Origin: Rhodopirellula sp. P2
Lineage (GTDB): Bacteria > Planctomycetota > Planctomycetia > Pirellulales > Pirellulaceae
Assembly: GCF_028768465.1 (NCBI RefSeq)
Contig: NZ_CP118225.1
Location: forward strand, 4,259,001-4,323,000
Length of the DNA stretch: 64,000 bases
Direction of reading: 5' to 3'
Below are positions 17,601 to 26,976 of this stretch, one piece after another. Numbering within the stretch: the first letter of the stretch is position 1; each line of letters opens with the position of its first letter. Both the position numbers and the translations under genes were made by a program. The notes under the pieces were generated by a model. The model did no database searches and was not told the DNA's origin. It saw only the letters and a program-made list of their open reading frames with translations.

Positions 17601-19782
17601 ACTTGGGACCGGTACGACCGGAGACGTGCATTTGGATGACGATGAGATCGCTCGCATCACCCAGTTCGATACCGTTCACGCGACGCACATCTATTCAAGT
17701 TCGCCCGGCACCACGCAAGTGAACGCAACGTTTGACAAGAACTTGACGCTCAGCGGGGGGCAGCAAACGACGATCGAGTCGCTGACCATGACGGGTGGCA
17801 GCGATCTGGACGTCTCGACCCACAACAAGTGGGCAGGGAATGATAGTCCAGGTGCTGACAAGATTGTCGTGGGCGATATCACATCGGATGGCGACATCAC
17901 CATCGACAGCAGTCGTGTCGAAGTGAATGGGGACGCTCACACGGTCAACGGCGATGTTCGTGTGGAAGCCGAATTGGCAACCATCGGCAATGGAACCCAA
18001 ACGAGTCACGTGAGCATTGGCAGTGCGAATGGCACGACGACGGTTGAAACTGACGAATTGAATATTAACGCCAGCGGCACCGCGGGGGCACAAATCGGAT
18101 ACGCGTTCACTGGCACTGAAGTGACTGCCGCGGCAGGAGACATCGTCGTCGAGACCACCGGCGATGTGAATTTGACCGGCCAGGGATCGCACTTCGCATC
18201 CATTGGACATGGTGACTTGCTCGGTGGCGATGACACCGGCAAGACGGTCTCGGGCGATGTAACGCTCAGTGGTGGGAAGAATGTGACCATTCAAAAGGGG
18301 CACGTCGGTCACCTCGTCGATGGCACCGGAACGTATGGATCGGGAAGCACAACGGTGTTTGCTGGTAGGCAAGATTTCACCGACGAAAATGAACACCGTG
18401 AGGTGGGCGATTCGCACCAACCTTACTCGTTGGACATTGATGGTCAGTCCGTGTTGGTCAGTGCAGCCTTCGCGGATGAAGGCAAGCTCAGTCTGTTTGC
18501 TCCCGCGCTGTCGTCGTACAACCTGGACCCATCGGCGCTGCTCAATGGGGGCAATGCAACTGGGGACCCGCCGACCAATTACGCTGGTCCCAGCGATCCT
18601 GACAATGATTTCTTTGGCGAGTACCTAGGCGATGCTGCCCACAACTGGTCTCTGTTTTCAGCACCGATTGGATTGGAGATTCAGATCCTTGACGCCACAT
18701 CGGTCTACGGCGATGTGATCCTTTCGCCAGCCACGGTTGACATGCTCACCGACGCCTCGGTGTTGTTTGGTTCAACGACGGTGGAGGACCTTGGCTTGCA
18801 AGTGGACTACGACGGGATCGATCATGAGACCAACGCCGGAACTTACGTCCTGCAGGTCGACAGCGACGCGTTGAAGAACGGCTACTTCATCCGGAAACTG
18901 TATCGAAATGGAGAGACATTCGGGACCGGACCCGGGACTCTGATCACGAACTATGGGCGGCACATCATCACGCCAGCTGATCTGTCGATTGTGGTCAACC
19001 ATCAAACCAAGACCTACGGCGATCTGCTCACGTTGGCAGGCAATGAGTTCGTCGCAACCGGGTTGAAGAACAGCCAGGTCATCGAAAACTTGGTGCTGGT
19101 GTCGGGCGGAACCGCCGAATCGGCAACCGTGCTGGGTGGGCCCTACTCCATCACGGGAAGCTCACCGACTGGGACGGGGTTCCTGACATCCAACTACGGC
19201 ATTTCGTACACCGCCGGCGCTTTGACAGTGAGTCCAGCCCCCTTGGATTTGATCTTGCTGTCCGACTCCAAGTTGCTGGGCACCGAAGGGGTGACCGAAA
19301 CCACTCAGTTCATTGCGAATGGATTGAAGCACTTGGATGGGATTGAACACGTGGCGGTTGTCAGTTCCGGCATCCCCACCACGGCGGCACTCGGCGCTTA
19401 CGATTTGGAAATCGACGCGCCGTTTGGTGTTCACTTTGACGCTTCCAACTACGCCATCCATTCCACCGATGCGACCTTGACCGTATTTTCCAAAAATGGC
19501 GAAACCAGTCACGATGTTTGGACCAGGTCTCAATTGGCCACATCGACGTTGCCAATGAATCTCAACGGCGGTGGCGGTGGGATGAGCAGCAGTCAGACTG
19601 GTCGTGCAACGGTCGAGATCACCGCTCCAGGGCAGGACGGTGAACTGAGTGGCCATGACGCCGGCCAACCTGATCTGGATGACACGGTGATGCCCAGCGA
19701 GCCAACCAGCGACGGAAGCGGGGTTGAATTGAGTGTGTCATCCTTCCAAGTCGATCATTTCTCGGGGAACACGAGGATTTGA
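14623..19782 (+). CDS. TpsA: filamentous hemagglutinin-type exoprotein with MBG domains
   Basis: This very large (about 1720 residues) secreted protein is the cargo of a two-partner secretion system. An extended signal sequence (RKRLLLAAILAGCSMPGALFAQ) precedes the TPS secretion domain (GGNIVAGAGTI to TTLDI, about 100 residues). A later stretch has NPNGNIVND. A long beta-helix-like repeat region rich in Gly, Ser, Thr and Asp follows. The last 450 residues contain two to three MBG/YDG-type modules (NHQTKTYGD, ITGSSPTGTGFLTSNY, LTVSPAPLDL). The frame is open to 14521; I use the ATG at 14623, which puts the signal in the usual place. TpsB follows 241 bases later. Likely roles are adhesion or surface contact. 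Confidence 0.85.
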   Translation: MKRCLTKKTDRRSNGQHNGGSGVRLTRTSVVRKRLLLAAILAGCSMPGALFAQAPVGGNIVAGAGTIDHSVSNLTNITTSTDRAVINWDDFSVGSGHTVNFDQLSSNSAVLNRVIGSAPQSLINGAITSNGNVFVSNASGVVIGSTGVINTNGFTATTLDITNDRFMSGDLSFGGNSNAAVINNGLISTGDGGANLIASQVFNNGTIESTGNINLATGGQLKMAGGRYIQADLETISSGISKGSSLIQNSGTIRAIGGLNVGGEVYLVNPNGNIVNDATIIAALSNPDGTQSGGRVEMIASADASLKNASIDVSGKVGGRVVVTGESVEMTSSKVDASGELGGGEVRVGGGWKGQDATVANATTTNISADSQISVDATVDGDAGSVVVWADKATDFAGQINARALGDGDGGQAEVSGKQELVFSGNADMRASRLDGEHGTLLLDPASFTLDSSNQDAIRAQWGSGNLVIEAEETIDIEVDLFPTLSSGGDEKGYNDGSKTTLTLREQTGGDGAVDITIAAEMRDSRQGSAAVEINAGTGSVTVTEDGKISSNLGGNSDVIVSANSFDVAGSVWINKLVATGNESVGVGSATTGTMNLSDETMSNIGTLEIQGSDFDVDMGGPASSYSTLKLVGETVNIDRFEGYSLNIESNDLTITGPVTGGGSFRFIGQANQSIGLGSGSGDLQFSKAILAGITGFYSFEMGHNTDSGSDISIVDAGLDFNTVTLRGSSIDIDRLSIGTNLYMYTDSLNVQNALTKTADTGTLNLTSMTNNRSVGLGDGTAGLLQVSADEFAHLGRYSYLEVNVGFGDVTVAMDFTGNYDNRIEVDNANGLIHLNGVSVDSSLFQLISNDLQVSDAVTGDIDNTALALYAGVSRMAVGSAASGDWTLDNTEFAFLSNFQKLTLHNTQTNGMLDVVGFEIGNELDFSSITPGEVNFLSDSMRLSDVSVPKALNISVYSGLAFDGGVTTDDPTSSLTITAGRASFGSGGSSTIGLGTGTTGDVHLDDDEIARITQFDTVHATHIYSSSPGTTQVNATFDKNLTLSGGQQTTIESLTMTGGSDLDVSTHNKWAGNDSPGADKIVVGDITSDGDITIDSSRVEVNGDAHTVNGDVRVEAELATIGNGTQTSHVSIGSANGTTTVETDELNINASGTAGAQIGYAFTGTEVTAAAGDIVVETTGDVNLTGQGSHFASIGHGDLLGGDDTGKTVSGDVTLSGGKNVTIQKGHVGHLVDGTGTYGSGSTTVFAGRQDFTDENEHREVGDSHQPYSLDIDGQSVLVSAAFADEGKLSLFAPALSSYNLDPSALLNGGNATGDPPTNYAGPSDPDNDFFGEYLGDAAHNWSLFSAPIGLEIQILDATSVYGDVILSPATVDMLTDASVLFGSTTVEDLGLQVDYDGIDHETNAGTYVLQVDSDALKNGYFIRKLYRNGETFGTGPGTLITNYGRHIITPADLSIVVNHQTKTYGDLLTLAGNEFVATGLKNSQVIENLVLVSGGTAESATVLGGPYSITGSSPTGTGFLTSNYGISYTAGALTVSPAPLDLILLSDSKLLGTEGVTETTQFIANGLKHLDGIEHVAVVSSGIPTTAALGAYDLEIDAPFGVHFDASNYAIHSTDATLTVFSKNGETSHDVWTRSQLATSTLPMNLNGGGGGMSSSQTGRATVEITAPGQDGELSGHDAGQPDLDDTVMPSEPTSDGSGVELSVSSFQVDHFSGNTRI

Positions 19783-20023
19783 TTGGGGCGTCTGGCAGTC
19801 TGCACGGGTCGGACGCCTTGTCCGGTCTGTGACTGTTGAGGGCCTCGCAGCACACAGCGTCACGGCAGTGGTAAATCGTGCCGAATTTGATCGCTAGGGC
19901 AATCAAAAGCGTTTGTGAAGTCTTCGTTGCGAAGCTTTGCCAACACTAAAAGCTTATCTGTGGTGAGGTATTTCCTGTCGGTTTGGTGCCAACAGGAGTT
20001 CTCCCGCAGCAGCTTGGGCACGG

Positions 20024-21811
20024 ATGAACTTGGGGCAAGTCGGGATGACGTTACGACGTTTGGAGGTATTGGCTGGCTGGATTTGTGCCGCGAGCCTGTT
20101 GTTTAGCAGTTCTGCGTTTGGGCAGAACTTTGAACGCTATCGACCGAAGGTGTTCCAGCCTTGGGAAGTCGGCAAGTTCGATCTCGACCTGCAAACCGAG
20201 AAGGATGCGGAGACACCCAGCAGCGATGTGGTGTTGGTCGACGCATTGGAAGCTGTCATCCTGCTGCCCAGTCGTGACGAGGTCGATCCGCATGAGGCGT
20301 ATGCGGAGTTCGATGGCGTGCATTCACGCATCCATCACTCCGGCTCGCTGGCCAATTCAGCTCGCGTTCAATCGATCGTGGAGGCACACCTCGGACACCC
20401 GATCACGCTTCGCAATCTGAACAAGATGACGCGTCAGATCATTGAGGTCTACGAACAAGGTGGGCAACCGATCGTGGACGTGCAAATTCCCGAGCAAAAG
20501 ATCACCGGCGGAACAATCCAAATCGTGATCGTTGAATCGCGGATTGGGGCAATCCAGGTGAAAGGTGGATGCTGGGTCGATCCCTGCCTCCTTCGCCAAG
20601 GAATCACGCGTTCGCGAGTCGGGGGTCGGATCCACGAATCTTGCGTTTCCGAAGACCTCTACTGGCTCAACCGCAGCCCGTTCCGATCGGTCGGATTGGA
20701 CGTGAAGCCAGGTTCTTTCGATGGAACTTCGGACCTCACCTTTGAAGTCGAGGATGTGTTTCCAATGCGAGCTTACATGGGATACGAGGACACGGGCGTG
20801 GAAGCGTTGCGACTCGAACGGTTGTACACCGGCCTGCTGATCGGAAACGTCTTCGGCTTCGACGGTCTGCTCGGTTACCAATACACGGCCGATTCAGAGT
20901 TTTCTCGCCTGCATGCCCATGCCGTCAGCTACACCGTCGACCCCAGTCGCGAACGCGGCTATCAAGTCTTTGGCAGTTGGGCATCCGCCGCACCCGCCCT
21001 GCCTGCTCCCATGACCCAGGATGGCGAAGCCTGGCAGGTCGGTACCCGTGCGTTTCACTACACCACACGCACCTCCCGTCTTGAGCGTGCTTGGTTCATT
21101 GGCACGGACTTCAAATCGTCCAACACGTCGGTTGAATTCGGTGCCCTGAACACCTCGGCGACGGCCGCCGATTTGCTGCAGCTCAGCGTCGGGTACAACG
21201 CCTTGGTGCGAGAAAACAATGGGGACTACGCTCGTTTGAACACCATTGTCAACTACGGGCCGGACGGTGGATTCACGTCCCAGAACAACGCCGCCGCGTT
21301 CAATAGTCTTCGGCAAAACACGGCTCCAGGCTATGTCTACTGGAGAACCTCCATGGACATGCGTCGTCAAGTTGGGTGTGACTACGAGTGGACCTTTCGA
21401 GGTGCCGGTCAGGTTTCGAGCGAAAGACTGCTGTTCAGCGAAACACTTGGTTTTGGTGGTTACGATTCCATCCGTGGTTACGACCAACGCGTGGCCAGTG
21501 GCGACAATGGTTGGCTGACCAGTTTTGAGTTTGGACCCAATGCTTGGACCTTCGGCAGTGGTGATTGCGAGCGGAACGTCAAGGCGTACACGTTCGCCGA
21601 TCTCGGACAGGCGTTCATCCTGGATAGCGTTGCTGGGGAAGCGGACGACCAGTTTCTGTCGAGCGTCGGGGTTGGCTGCCGGATCGCAGTTGGGCAGAAA
21701 GGATCACTCCGCTTTGACTATGGGCACGGCTTCAACGACGTCCTCGGTGCCGATGCCGGCGACCGGGTTCACGTGGGCTTCGTTTCGTTCTTTGGCCCCA
21801 CGCCAAACTGA
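20024..21811 (+). CDS. TpsB: ShlB/FhaC/HecB-type outer-membrane transporter
   Basis: The 595-residue partner should export the TpsA protein across the outer membrane. A signal peptide ends at SSSAFGQ. A POTRA-containing region covers about residues 95-230 (LRNLNKMTRQIIEVYEQGG and GGTIQIVIVESRIG). The remaining 360 residues form the barrel. The RGY motif of the conserved substrate loop is visible in GGYDSIRGYDQR, and the barrel ends with GFVSFFGPTPN. A second ATG at 20045 is an alternative start. The gene follows TpsA on the same strand, the usual order, so co-transcription is likely. Length and motif order match the Omp85/TpsB family. Confidence 0.85.
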   Translation: MNLGQVGMTLRRLEVLAGWICAASLLFSSSAFGQNFERYRPKVFQPWEVGKFDLDLQTEKDAETPSSDVVLVDALEAVILLPSRDEVDPHEAYAEFDGVHSRIHHSGSLANSARVQSIVEAHLGHPITLRNLNKMTRQIIEVYEQGGQPIVDVQIPEQKITGGTIQIVIVESRIGAIQVKGGCWVDPCLLRQGITRSRVGGRIHESCVSEDLYWLNRSPFRSVGLDVKPGSFDGTSDLTFEVEDVFPMRAYMGYEDTGVEALRLERLYTGLLIGNVFGFDGLLGYQYTADSEFSRLHAHAVSYTVDPSRERGYQVFGSWASAAPALPAPMTQDGEAWQVGTRAFHYTTRTSRLERAWFIGTDFKSSNTSVEFGALNTSATAADLLQLSVGYNALVRENNGDYARLNTIVNYGPDGGFTSQNNAAAFNSLRQNTAPGYVYWRTSMDMRRQVGCDYEWTFRGAGQVSSERLLFSETLGFGGYDSIRGYDQRVASGDNGWLTSFEFGPNAWTFGSGDCERNVKAYTFADLGQAFILDSVAGEADDQFLSSVGVGCRIAVGQKGSLRFDYGHGFNDVLGADAGDRVHVGFVSFFGPTPN

Positions 21812-21923
21812 CGAATAAGATTCTCCTTCCGGCTTCTGTCTTTCTTTATCCCGGTAGGCATTTTGGTTGGTAGCCGGGGGGGCTGCGTAGCAGCGCACCC
21901 TCGGAAACCGAGCCCCAATGAAC

Positions 21924-22106
21924 TCGGCATCCGCGCCGTGGCCATCGGCCACGGCGAGATGCCGAAAGACTTCTGCCGACCTGCTTCACAACCAGGAAGC
22001 AATTTTTCGAGCCATCACCGCCCGCTCGGCATTCAAGCGATCATTTCGACCCACTCGAATCTTCTGCGGTCACCCGCTAGATTTTGGGGCAGTGCCCCCC
22101 CAAATC
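21924..22106. repeat. Two large hairpins between TpsB and RND operons
   Basis: TCGGCATC with GCCGTGGCC pairs around a 4-base loop with its complement (21924-21966). GATTTTGGGG pairs with CCCCCAAATC (22080-22106). The second is a plausible terminator or repeat in front of the efflux genes. The rest of 21812-22146 contains no gene. Confidence 0.5.
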
Positions 22107-22146
22107 TATCTGCCCCGCTGCTGGGGCGACAAAGACCGAGTGAACA

Positions 22147-23319
22147 ATGAAATCCAAATTCTTGCCAGCTTCTCTGTTGTGCATTGGTCTGTCGTTGGTT
22201 TTCGCAAGTGGTTGTTCCAAAGCGAAACCGTCGGAGGACGCGTCCTCCCGCCCCACTCAGAAGGTGTCCGTTGCTGCCGCCGTGCAGAACGATGTCACCG
22301 ACTACGTCGAGTTGGTGGGACGTCTTGCAGCGGATGAGAAGGTGGTGATCCAGTCACGTGTTTCTGGATTCCTTTTGAAGACACATTTCACCGACGGACA
22401 AAGAGTCGAAGCTGGTGATCTGCTGTTCACGATCGAGCCCGACGAGTACCAAGCGATCTACGAACAAGCCCAGGCACAGATTTCGGTGGCCGAAACACAA
22501 TTGGAGTTGGCTCGGAAAAAGTTTGCTCGATCCCAGAAGTTGCTGGCCAACGATGCGATTTCACGGGAGGAATTTGACGAGGACCAAGCCGCGGTGGCGG
22601 AAGCGGCGGCCAGCGTGATCGCCAAGCAGGCGGATTCGGCACGCGTCAAACTGGATGTGGACTACACCAAAATTGTCTCGCCCATTTCGGGACGGGTTGA
22701 CCGAGCGTTGCTGGACGATGGCAACTTTGTCACCGGTGGATTGGTTGGGGGCACGGTTTTGACAACCGTGTTGAAGGACCGACCGATCAAAGCGATTGCG
22801 AACATCAACGAGGGGGTGCGACTGACGTTCATGCGTCGGCGACGCGAGCTTGGGGGAGAAAACTTCAAAGAAGCCGACAAGCTTCAGGAACTGAACATCC
22901 CCTGTTTTGTGCAGCTCCAAGATGAAACGGACTTCCCACATGAAGGCAAGTTGGAATACGCGGAAAGCCAAGTGAATGAGCAAACCGGCACCTCGCAGAT
23001 TCGTGCGGTGTTCGAAAATGCCAGTGGTTTGCTGACCACAGGGATGTTCGTTCGTATGAAGCTGCCTGTTTCCGATGCCCATCCTGCTGTCCTGGTTCCT
23101 GATACGGCGATCGGCACCGACCAAGCAACCAAATTCGTTTACGTCGTCGATGACCAGAACCAAGTGCAGCATCGCACGGTGGAAGTCGGTGACCGAAAGG
23201 GCAAGCTGCGAGTGATTCTGTCCGGTGTCAAACCCAATGAATCGGTCGTTGTCGCGGGCATCCAGTTGATTCAGCCGGGCATGAAAGTGGATCCGGTCTC
23301 GGAAACGGAAACTCCTTGA
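22147..23319 (+). CDS. RND efflux periplasmic adaptor (MFP) lipoprotein
   Basis: This adaptor couples an inner-membrane RND pump to an outer-membrane channel. A lipobox (VFASGC) at residues 18-23 indicates a lipid-anchored Cys. The barrel-sandwich/lipoyl halves (VIQSRVSGFLLKTHFTDGQ and TKIVSPISGRVDRALL) flank a coiled-coil hairpin (about residues 95-165). A beta-barrel and membrane-proximal domain follow, ending PGMKVDPVSETETP. At 390 residues it has normal AcrA/MexA length. The pump gene follows 88 bases downstream on the same strand, so both are probably one operon. Substrates cannot be read from sequence. Confidence 0.9.
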   Translation: MKSKFLPASLLCIGLSLVFASGCSKAKPSEDASSRPTQKVSVAAAVQNDVTDYVELVGRLAADEKVVIQSRVSGFLLKTHFTDGQRVEAGDLLFTIEPDEYQAIYEQAQAQISVAETQLELARKKFARSQKLLANDAISREEFDEDQAAVAEAAASVIAKQADSARVKLDVDYTKIVSPISGRVDRALLDDGNFVTGGLVGGTVLTTVLKDRPIKAIANINEGVRLTFMRRRRELGGENFKEADKLQELNIPCFVQLQDETDFPHEGKLEYAESQVNEQTGTSQIRAVFENASGLLTTGMFVRMKLPVSDAHPAVLVPDTAIGTDQATKFVYVVDDQNQVQHRTVEVGDRKGKLRVILSGVKPNESVVVAGIQLIQPGMKVDPVSETETP

Positions 23320-23407
23320 CGGCGATCCTGCCGGTCTCTTTGTGTCGCCCCCCCGTGTCGCCTTGAATCGCATTTCTTCTTAGTGGGCTACGGCCTGTCG
23401 AACGACC

Positions 23408-26400
23408 ATGTCTCAATTCTTTATCAAACGACCGATCTTCGCCTGTGTGATTTCAGTGCTGATCGTCTTGGCGGGCGGCATTTTCGTCTGGACGCTGCCA
23501 ATCGCTCAGTACCCTGAGATCGCACCACCCTCGGTGTTGGTCACCGCCAAGTACCCGGGTGCCAGTAGCGAGGTGGTTGCCGAGACCGTTGCCGCGCCGA
23601 TCGAGCAGCAAGTCACTGGCGTCGAGAACATGTTGTACATGTCCAGCCAGTCGACCAACGACGGTGGGTACTCTCTGACGGTGACCTTCGCCGTCGGAAC
23701 CGACTTGGACATGGCCCAGGTTCTGGTGCAAAACCGAGTCAACCTGGCCACGCCTGTGTTGCCAGCGGAAGTCAAGAGCACCGGCGTCTCGGTGGTCAAG
23801 GCATCCGCCAGTTCACTGCTGGCGGTGAACTTCTTTTCGCCGGACCAATCTCGCGACCAGTTGTACTTGAGCAACTACGCGACGATTCGAGTGAAAGATG
23901 AATTGGCTCGGATCGATGGCGTGGGCGACATCACGATCATTGGCGAACGGGATTACAGCATGCGGGTTTGGCTGGACCCCAATCGGATGGCGACGCTCCA
24001 GCTCACAGCCACGGACGTGATTGGGGCATTGCAAGAACAGAACATCCAAGTCGCGGCTGGTGCACTTGGTCGACCGCCAGTGCCAAGTGGTCAGGACTTT
24101 CAGTACACGCTGAAGACGCTGGGACGTTTGTCCACGGTCGAAGAGTTTGCTGAGATTGTGGTCAAGACCGGCAGCGATGGACAAATTGTGAAGCTGTCCG
24201 ATGTCGTGACCGAACGGCGGACGGATGAGAGCGGTGCCTCATTTGGCGGAATTGAGTTTGGTGCCAGTTTTTCGGACACCAAGTGCAAACTCGACGGTGT
24301 TGCGGCGTCGGGATTGATGATCTTCCAGTTGCCAGGATCCAACGCGCTGGACACGGCGAATCGAGTTCGCGAAAAGATGCAGGAACTCAGTCAGAAGTTC
24401 CCGCAGGGAGTGGAGTACTCAGTCAGTTACGACACGACACCGTTCATCAGTGAATCCATCGGTGAGGTGTTCAAGTCGTTGCGTGACGCGATCATCTTGG
24501 TCGCGATTGTTGTGTTGGTGTTCTTGCAATCCTGGCGTGCGGCAATCATCCCGTTGATCGCGGTTCCGGTTGCCATCATCGGTACCTTCGCGGTGATGGC
24601 CGGGATCGGATTCAGTCTCAACAACCTGTCGCTGTTTGGTTTGGTGCTTGCGATCGGGATTGTGGTCGACGACGCAATTGTGGTGGTCGAGGCCATCGAG
24701 CACAAACTGGAAAGTGGCATGTCGCCGGTGGAGGCATCGGAGAAAGCGATGCAAGAGGTCACCACCCCGATCATCGCCATTTCGTTGGTGCTGATGTGCG
24801 TTTTCATTCCCTGCTTGTTCATCTCGGGGCTGACCGGGCAATTCTTCAAGCAGTTCGCCGCAACGATCGCTGTCTCGACGTTTTTCAGTGCGTTGAATTC
24901 ACTCACGCTCAGCCCCGCACTGAGTGCCTTGTTGTTGCGTCCAAAGTCCGAACAACACGATTGGTTTTCGCGGATTTTGAATTTCTTGTTCGGTTGGTTC
25001 TTCAACCTCTTCAATCGATTCTTCGGTGCCGTCTCGGGAATCTACGCCCGCATCGCTGGTTGGTTGATTCGATTCGCCCTGATCGTCTTGCTGGTCTATT
25101 GCGGGTTGCTGTGGGGAACCTACGAAGCGATGACGACCGTGCCGACTGGTTTTGTGCCGGCGCAGGACAAGGGGTATCTGCTGGTCGACATTCAGTTGCC
25201 CGACTCGGCGTCGTTGGAACGATCCGAAAAGGTCGTTGCAAAACTCAGTCAAGCGTTGCTGGGCAAACGCAGCGGCGACAGCAGCTACTTGGCAAAAACG
25301 GTGGAGGAGGAACGCTCGTCAGACCCTGATTCGCAACAGCATGCCGAACATGAACCGGACAACGGCTTGAAGGGCGTCGATCACACTCTGGAAATCGTCG
25401 GTCAGTCGTTCATTCAGAACGCGGTTGGCTCGAACTTCGCATCGGTGTTTGTGATTTTGGAACCATTCCATGATCGCGAAGAAGCGGACCTGTATTCCGA
25501 GCGAATTGCGACCAAGGTTCGGCAGGCGGCTGGGAGAGATATTCTGGACGCCAAAGTGGCGGTGTTTGGTCCTCCGCCAGTGGATGGTTTGGGCAGTGGC
25601 GGCGGTTTCAAAATCATCGTTCGCGATATCGGTCAAATTGGGCTGGCGGAACTGGAGAAGGCAACCGGTCAGCTCAGCAAGGCGGGCACGGCCAAGCCCG
25701 AGATCATGGGCATGCAAAGCGGTTTTCGAGCCAACACGCCGCAGTTGTTTGTCGATGTGGATCGTGAGAAGTGCAAGACGATGAACGTTTCGCTGAATGA
25801 AGTCTTCACGACCCTGCAAACGTTTTTGGGGGGGTACTACGTCAACGACTTCAACGCCTTTGGGCGAACCTGGCAAGTCAACCTGCAAGCGGACCCGATG
25901 TTTCGCCTGTCGCCTGATCAGGTCACTCAGTTGTATGTCCGTAGCAACACGAACGAGATGATTCCGCTGGGAAGTGTGGCGGTCGTTCGAGACACGACCG
26001 GTCCTGCTGCGGTGCAGCGATACAACGGGTTCACGGCCGCGTCAATCAACGGTTTGGCGATGCCAGGTGTCAGCTCCGGGGAAACGATTCGAGCGGTGGA
26101 GGACGCGGTGTCCGAGACATTGCCCTTTGGTTTTGACACGCAATGGACGGAGCTGACCTACTTGCAGATCGCAGCGGGAAACACCGCTCTGATTGTCTTT
26201 GGTTTGGCCGTGGTGTTGGTCTTCTTGGTGCTTGCGGCGCAGTACGAGAGTTTGAAGCTGCCACTCGCGGTGGTTTTGGTGGTTCCGATGTGTTTGTTGT
26301 GCTCCGTCATCGGTGTCGCGCTCGCTGGGATGGACATCAACATCTTCGTGCAGATTGGATTTGTCGTGTTGGTTGGATTGGCCAGTAAAAATGCGATCCT

Positions 26401-26683
26401 GATTGTTGAATTCGCCAAGGAACAACAGGAACAAGGCCTCAGCAAGTTCGACGCCACCATTCAGGCATGTCGTCTTCGATTGCGTCCGATCATCATGACG
26501 TCTCTGGCATTCATTCTCGGAGTGCTCCCCTTGATGTTGGGGACGGGTGCCGGGGCCGAAATGCGATCGACGCTCGGGGTCGCTGTGTTCTCGGGCATGT
26601 TGGGCGTGACGTTCTTCGGTATCTTCTTGACGCCAGTCTTTTACTATGTTCTCGCCAATCGGACTCGGTCGTCTGAAGAATGA
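23408..26683 (+). CDS. RND multidrug efflux permease, HAE1 (AcrB/MexB) type
   Basis: The 1091-residue inner-membrane pump uses the proton motive force to expel hydrophobic compounds. It has the duplicated architecture of 12 transmembrane helices and two periplasmic loops. The first helix follows FFIKRPIFACVISVLI. The essential Asp pair is in IGIVVDDAIVVVE, and the relay Lys is in VGLASKNAILIVEFA. It is about 40 residues longer than AcrB, mainly through a hydrophilic insert after residue 620 (SSDPDSQQHAEHEPD). No TolC-like gene is adjacent, so the outer-membrane factor must be coded elsewhere. The ATG start immediately precedes the conserved N-terminal helix. Confidence 0.92.
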   Translation: MSQFFIKRPIFACVISVLIVLAGGIFVWTLPIAQYPEIAPPSVLVTAKYPGASSEVVAETVAAPIEQQVTGVENMLYMSSQSTNDGGYSLTVTFAVGTDLDMAQVLVQNRVNLATPVLPAEVKSTGVSVVKASASSLLAVNFFSPDQSRDQLYLSNYATIRVKDELARIDGVGDITIIGERDYSMRVWLDPNRMATLQLTATDVIGALQEQNIQVAAGALGRPPVPSGQDFQYTLKTLGRLSTVEEFAEIVVKTGSDGQIVKLSDVVTERRTDESGASFGGIEFGASFSDTKCKLDGVAASGLMIFQLPGSNALDTANRVREKMQELSQKFPQGVEYSVSYDTTPFISESIGEVFKSLRDAIILVAIVVLVFLQSWRAAIIPLIAVPVAIIGTFAVMAGIGFSLNNLSLFGLVLAIGIVVDDAIVVVEAIEHKLESGMSPVEASEKAMQEVTTPIIAISLVLMCVFIPCLFISGLTGQFFKQFAATIAVSTFFSALNSLTLSPALSALLLRPKSEQHDWFSRILNFLFGWFFNLFNRFFGAVSGIYARIAGWLIRFALIVLLVYCGLLWGTYEAMTTVPTGFVPAQDKGYLLVDIQLPDSASLERSEKVVAKLSQALLGKRSGDSSYLAKTVEEERSSDPDSQQHAEHEPDNGLKGVDHTLEIVGQSFIQNAVGSNFASVFVILEPFHDREEADLYSERIATKVRQAAGRDILDAKVAVFGPPPVDGLGSGGGFKIIVRDIGQIGLAELEKATGQLSKAGTAKPEIMGMQSGFRANTPQLFVDVDREKCKTMNVSLNEVFTTLQTFLGGYYVNDFNAFGRTWQVNLQADPMFRLSPDQVTQLYVRSNTNEMIPLGSVAVVRDTTGPAAVQRYNGFTAASINGLAMPGVSSGETIRAVEDAVSETLPFGFDTQWTELTYLQIAAGNTALIVFGLAVVLVFLVLAAQYESLKLPLAVVLVVPMCLLCSVIGVALAGMDINIFVQIGFVVLVGLASKNAILIVEFAKEQQEQGLSKFDATIQACRLRLRPIIMTSLAFILGVLPLMLGTGAGAEMRSTLGVAVFSGMLGVTFFGIFLTPVFYYVLANRTRSSEE

Positions 26684-26718
26684 CGCGTCGGAAGCTGCCT
26701 GTGTCTGTCGGTTGCACT

Positions 26719-26847
26719 GAGCAGATCGGCAGGAGGTTTTCGGCATCTCGATTGTTTGGGGGTAGCATTGTTGTTCCCGCGTACAACCGGGGCGAACGAC
26801 CAAACGGCTCACATCGTTGTCCCCGATCATTCCTGCTGATCTGCTTG
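26719..26847. repeat. Dispersed palindromic element, family 1, copy B
   Basis: Terminal repeats GCAGATCGGCAGGA and the complement of TCCTGCTGATCTGC bound the copy; the inner CAACCGGGG and ACGGCTCACAT match copies A and C. It fills most of the 293-base gap after the pump gene. Confidence 0.7.
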
Positions 26848-26976
26848 ACACTTTCCTTCGGCTGCTTGCTGACGTCGCTACAAGGATGAAGACTTGCGTC
26901 AACACAGAGCGTCAGAGGTTGCGATTGAGAACCGTGGGCTATCGCCCATCGGCTGATTGCTCTGTTTTCGAAATGG

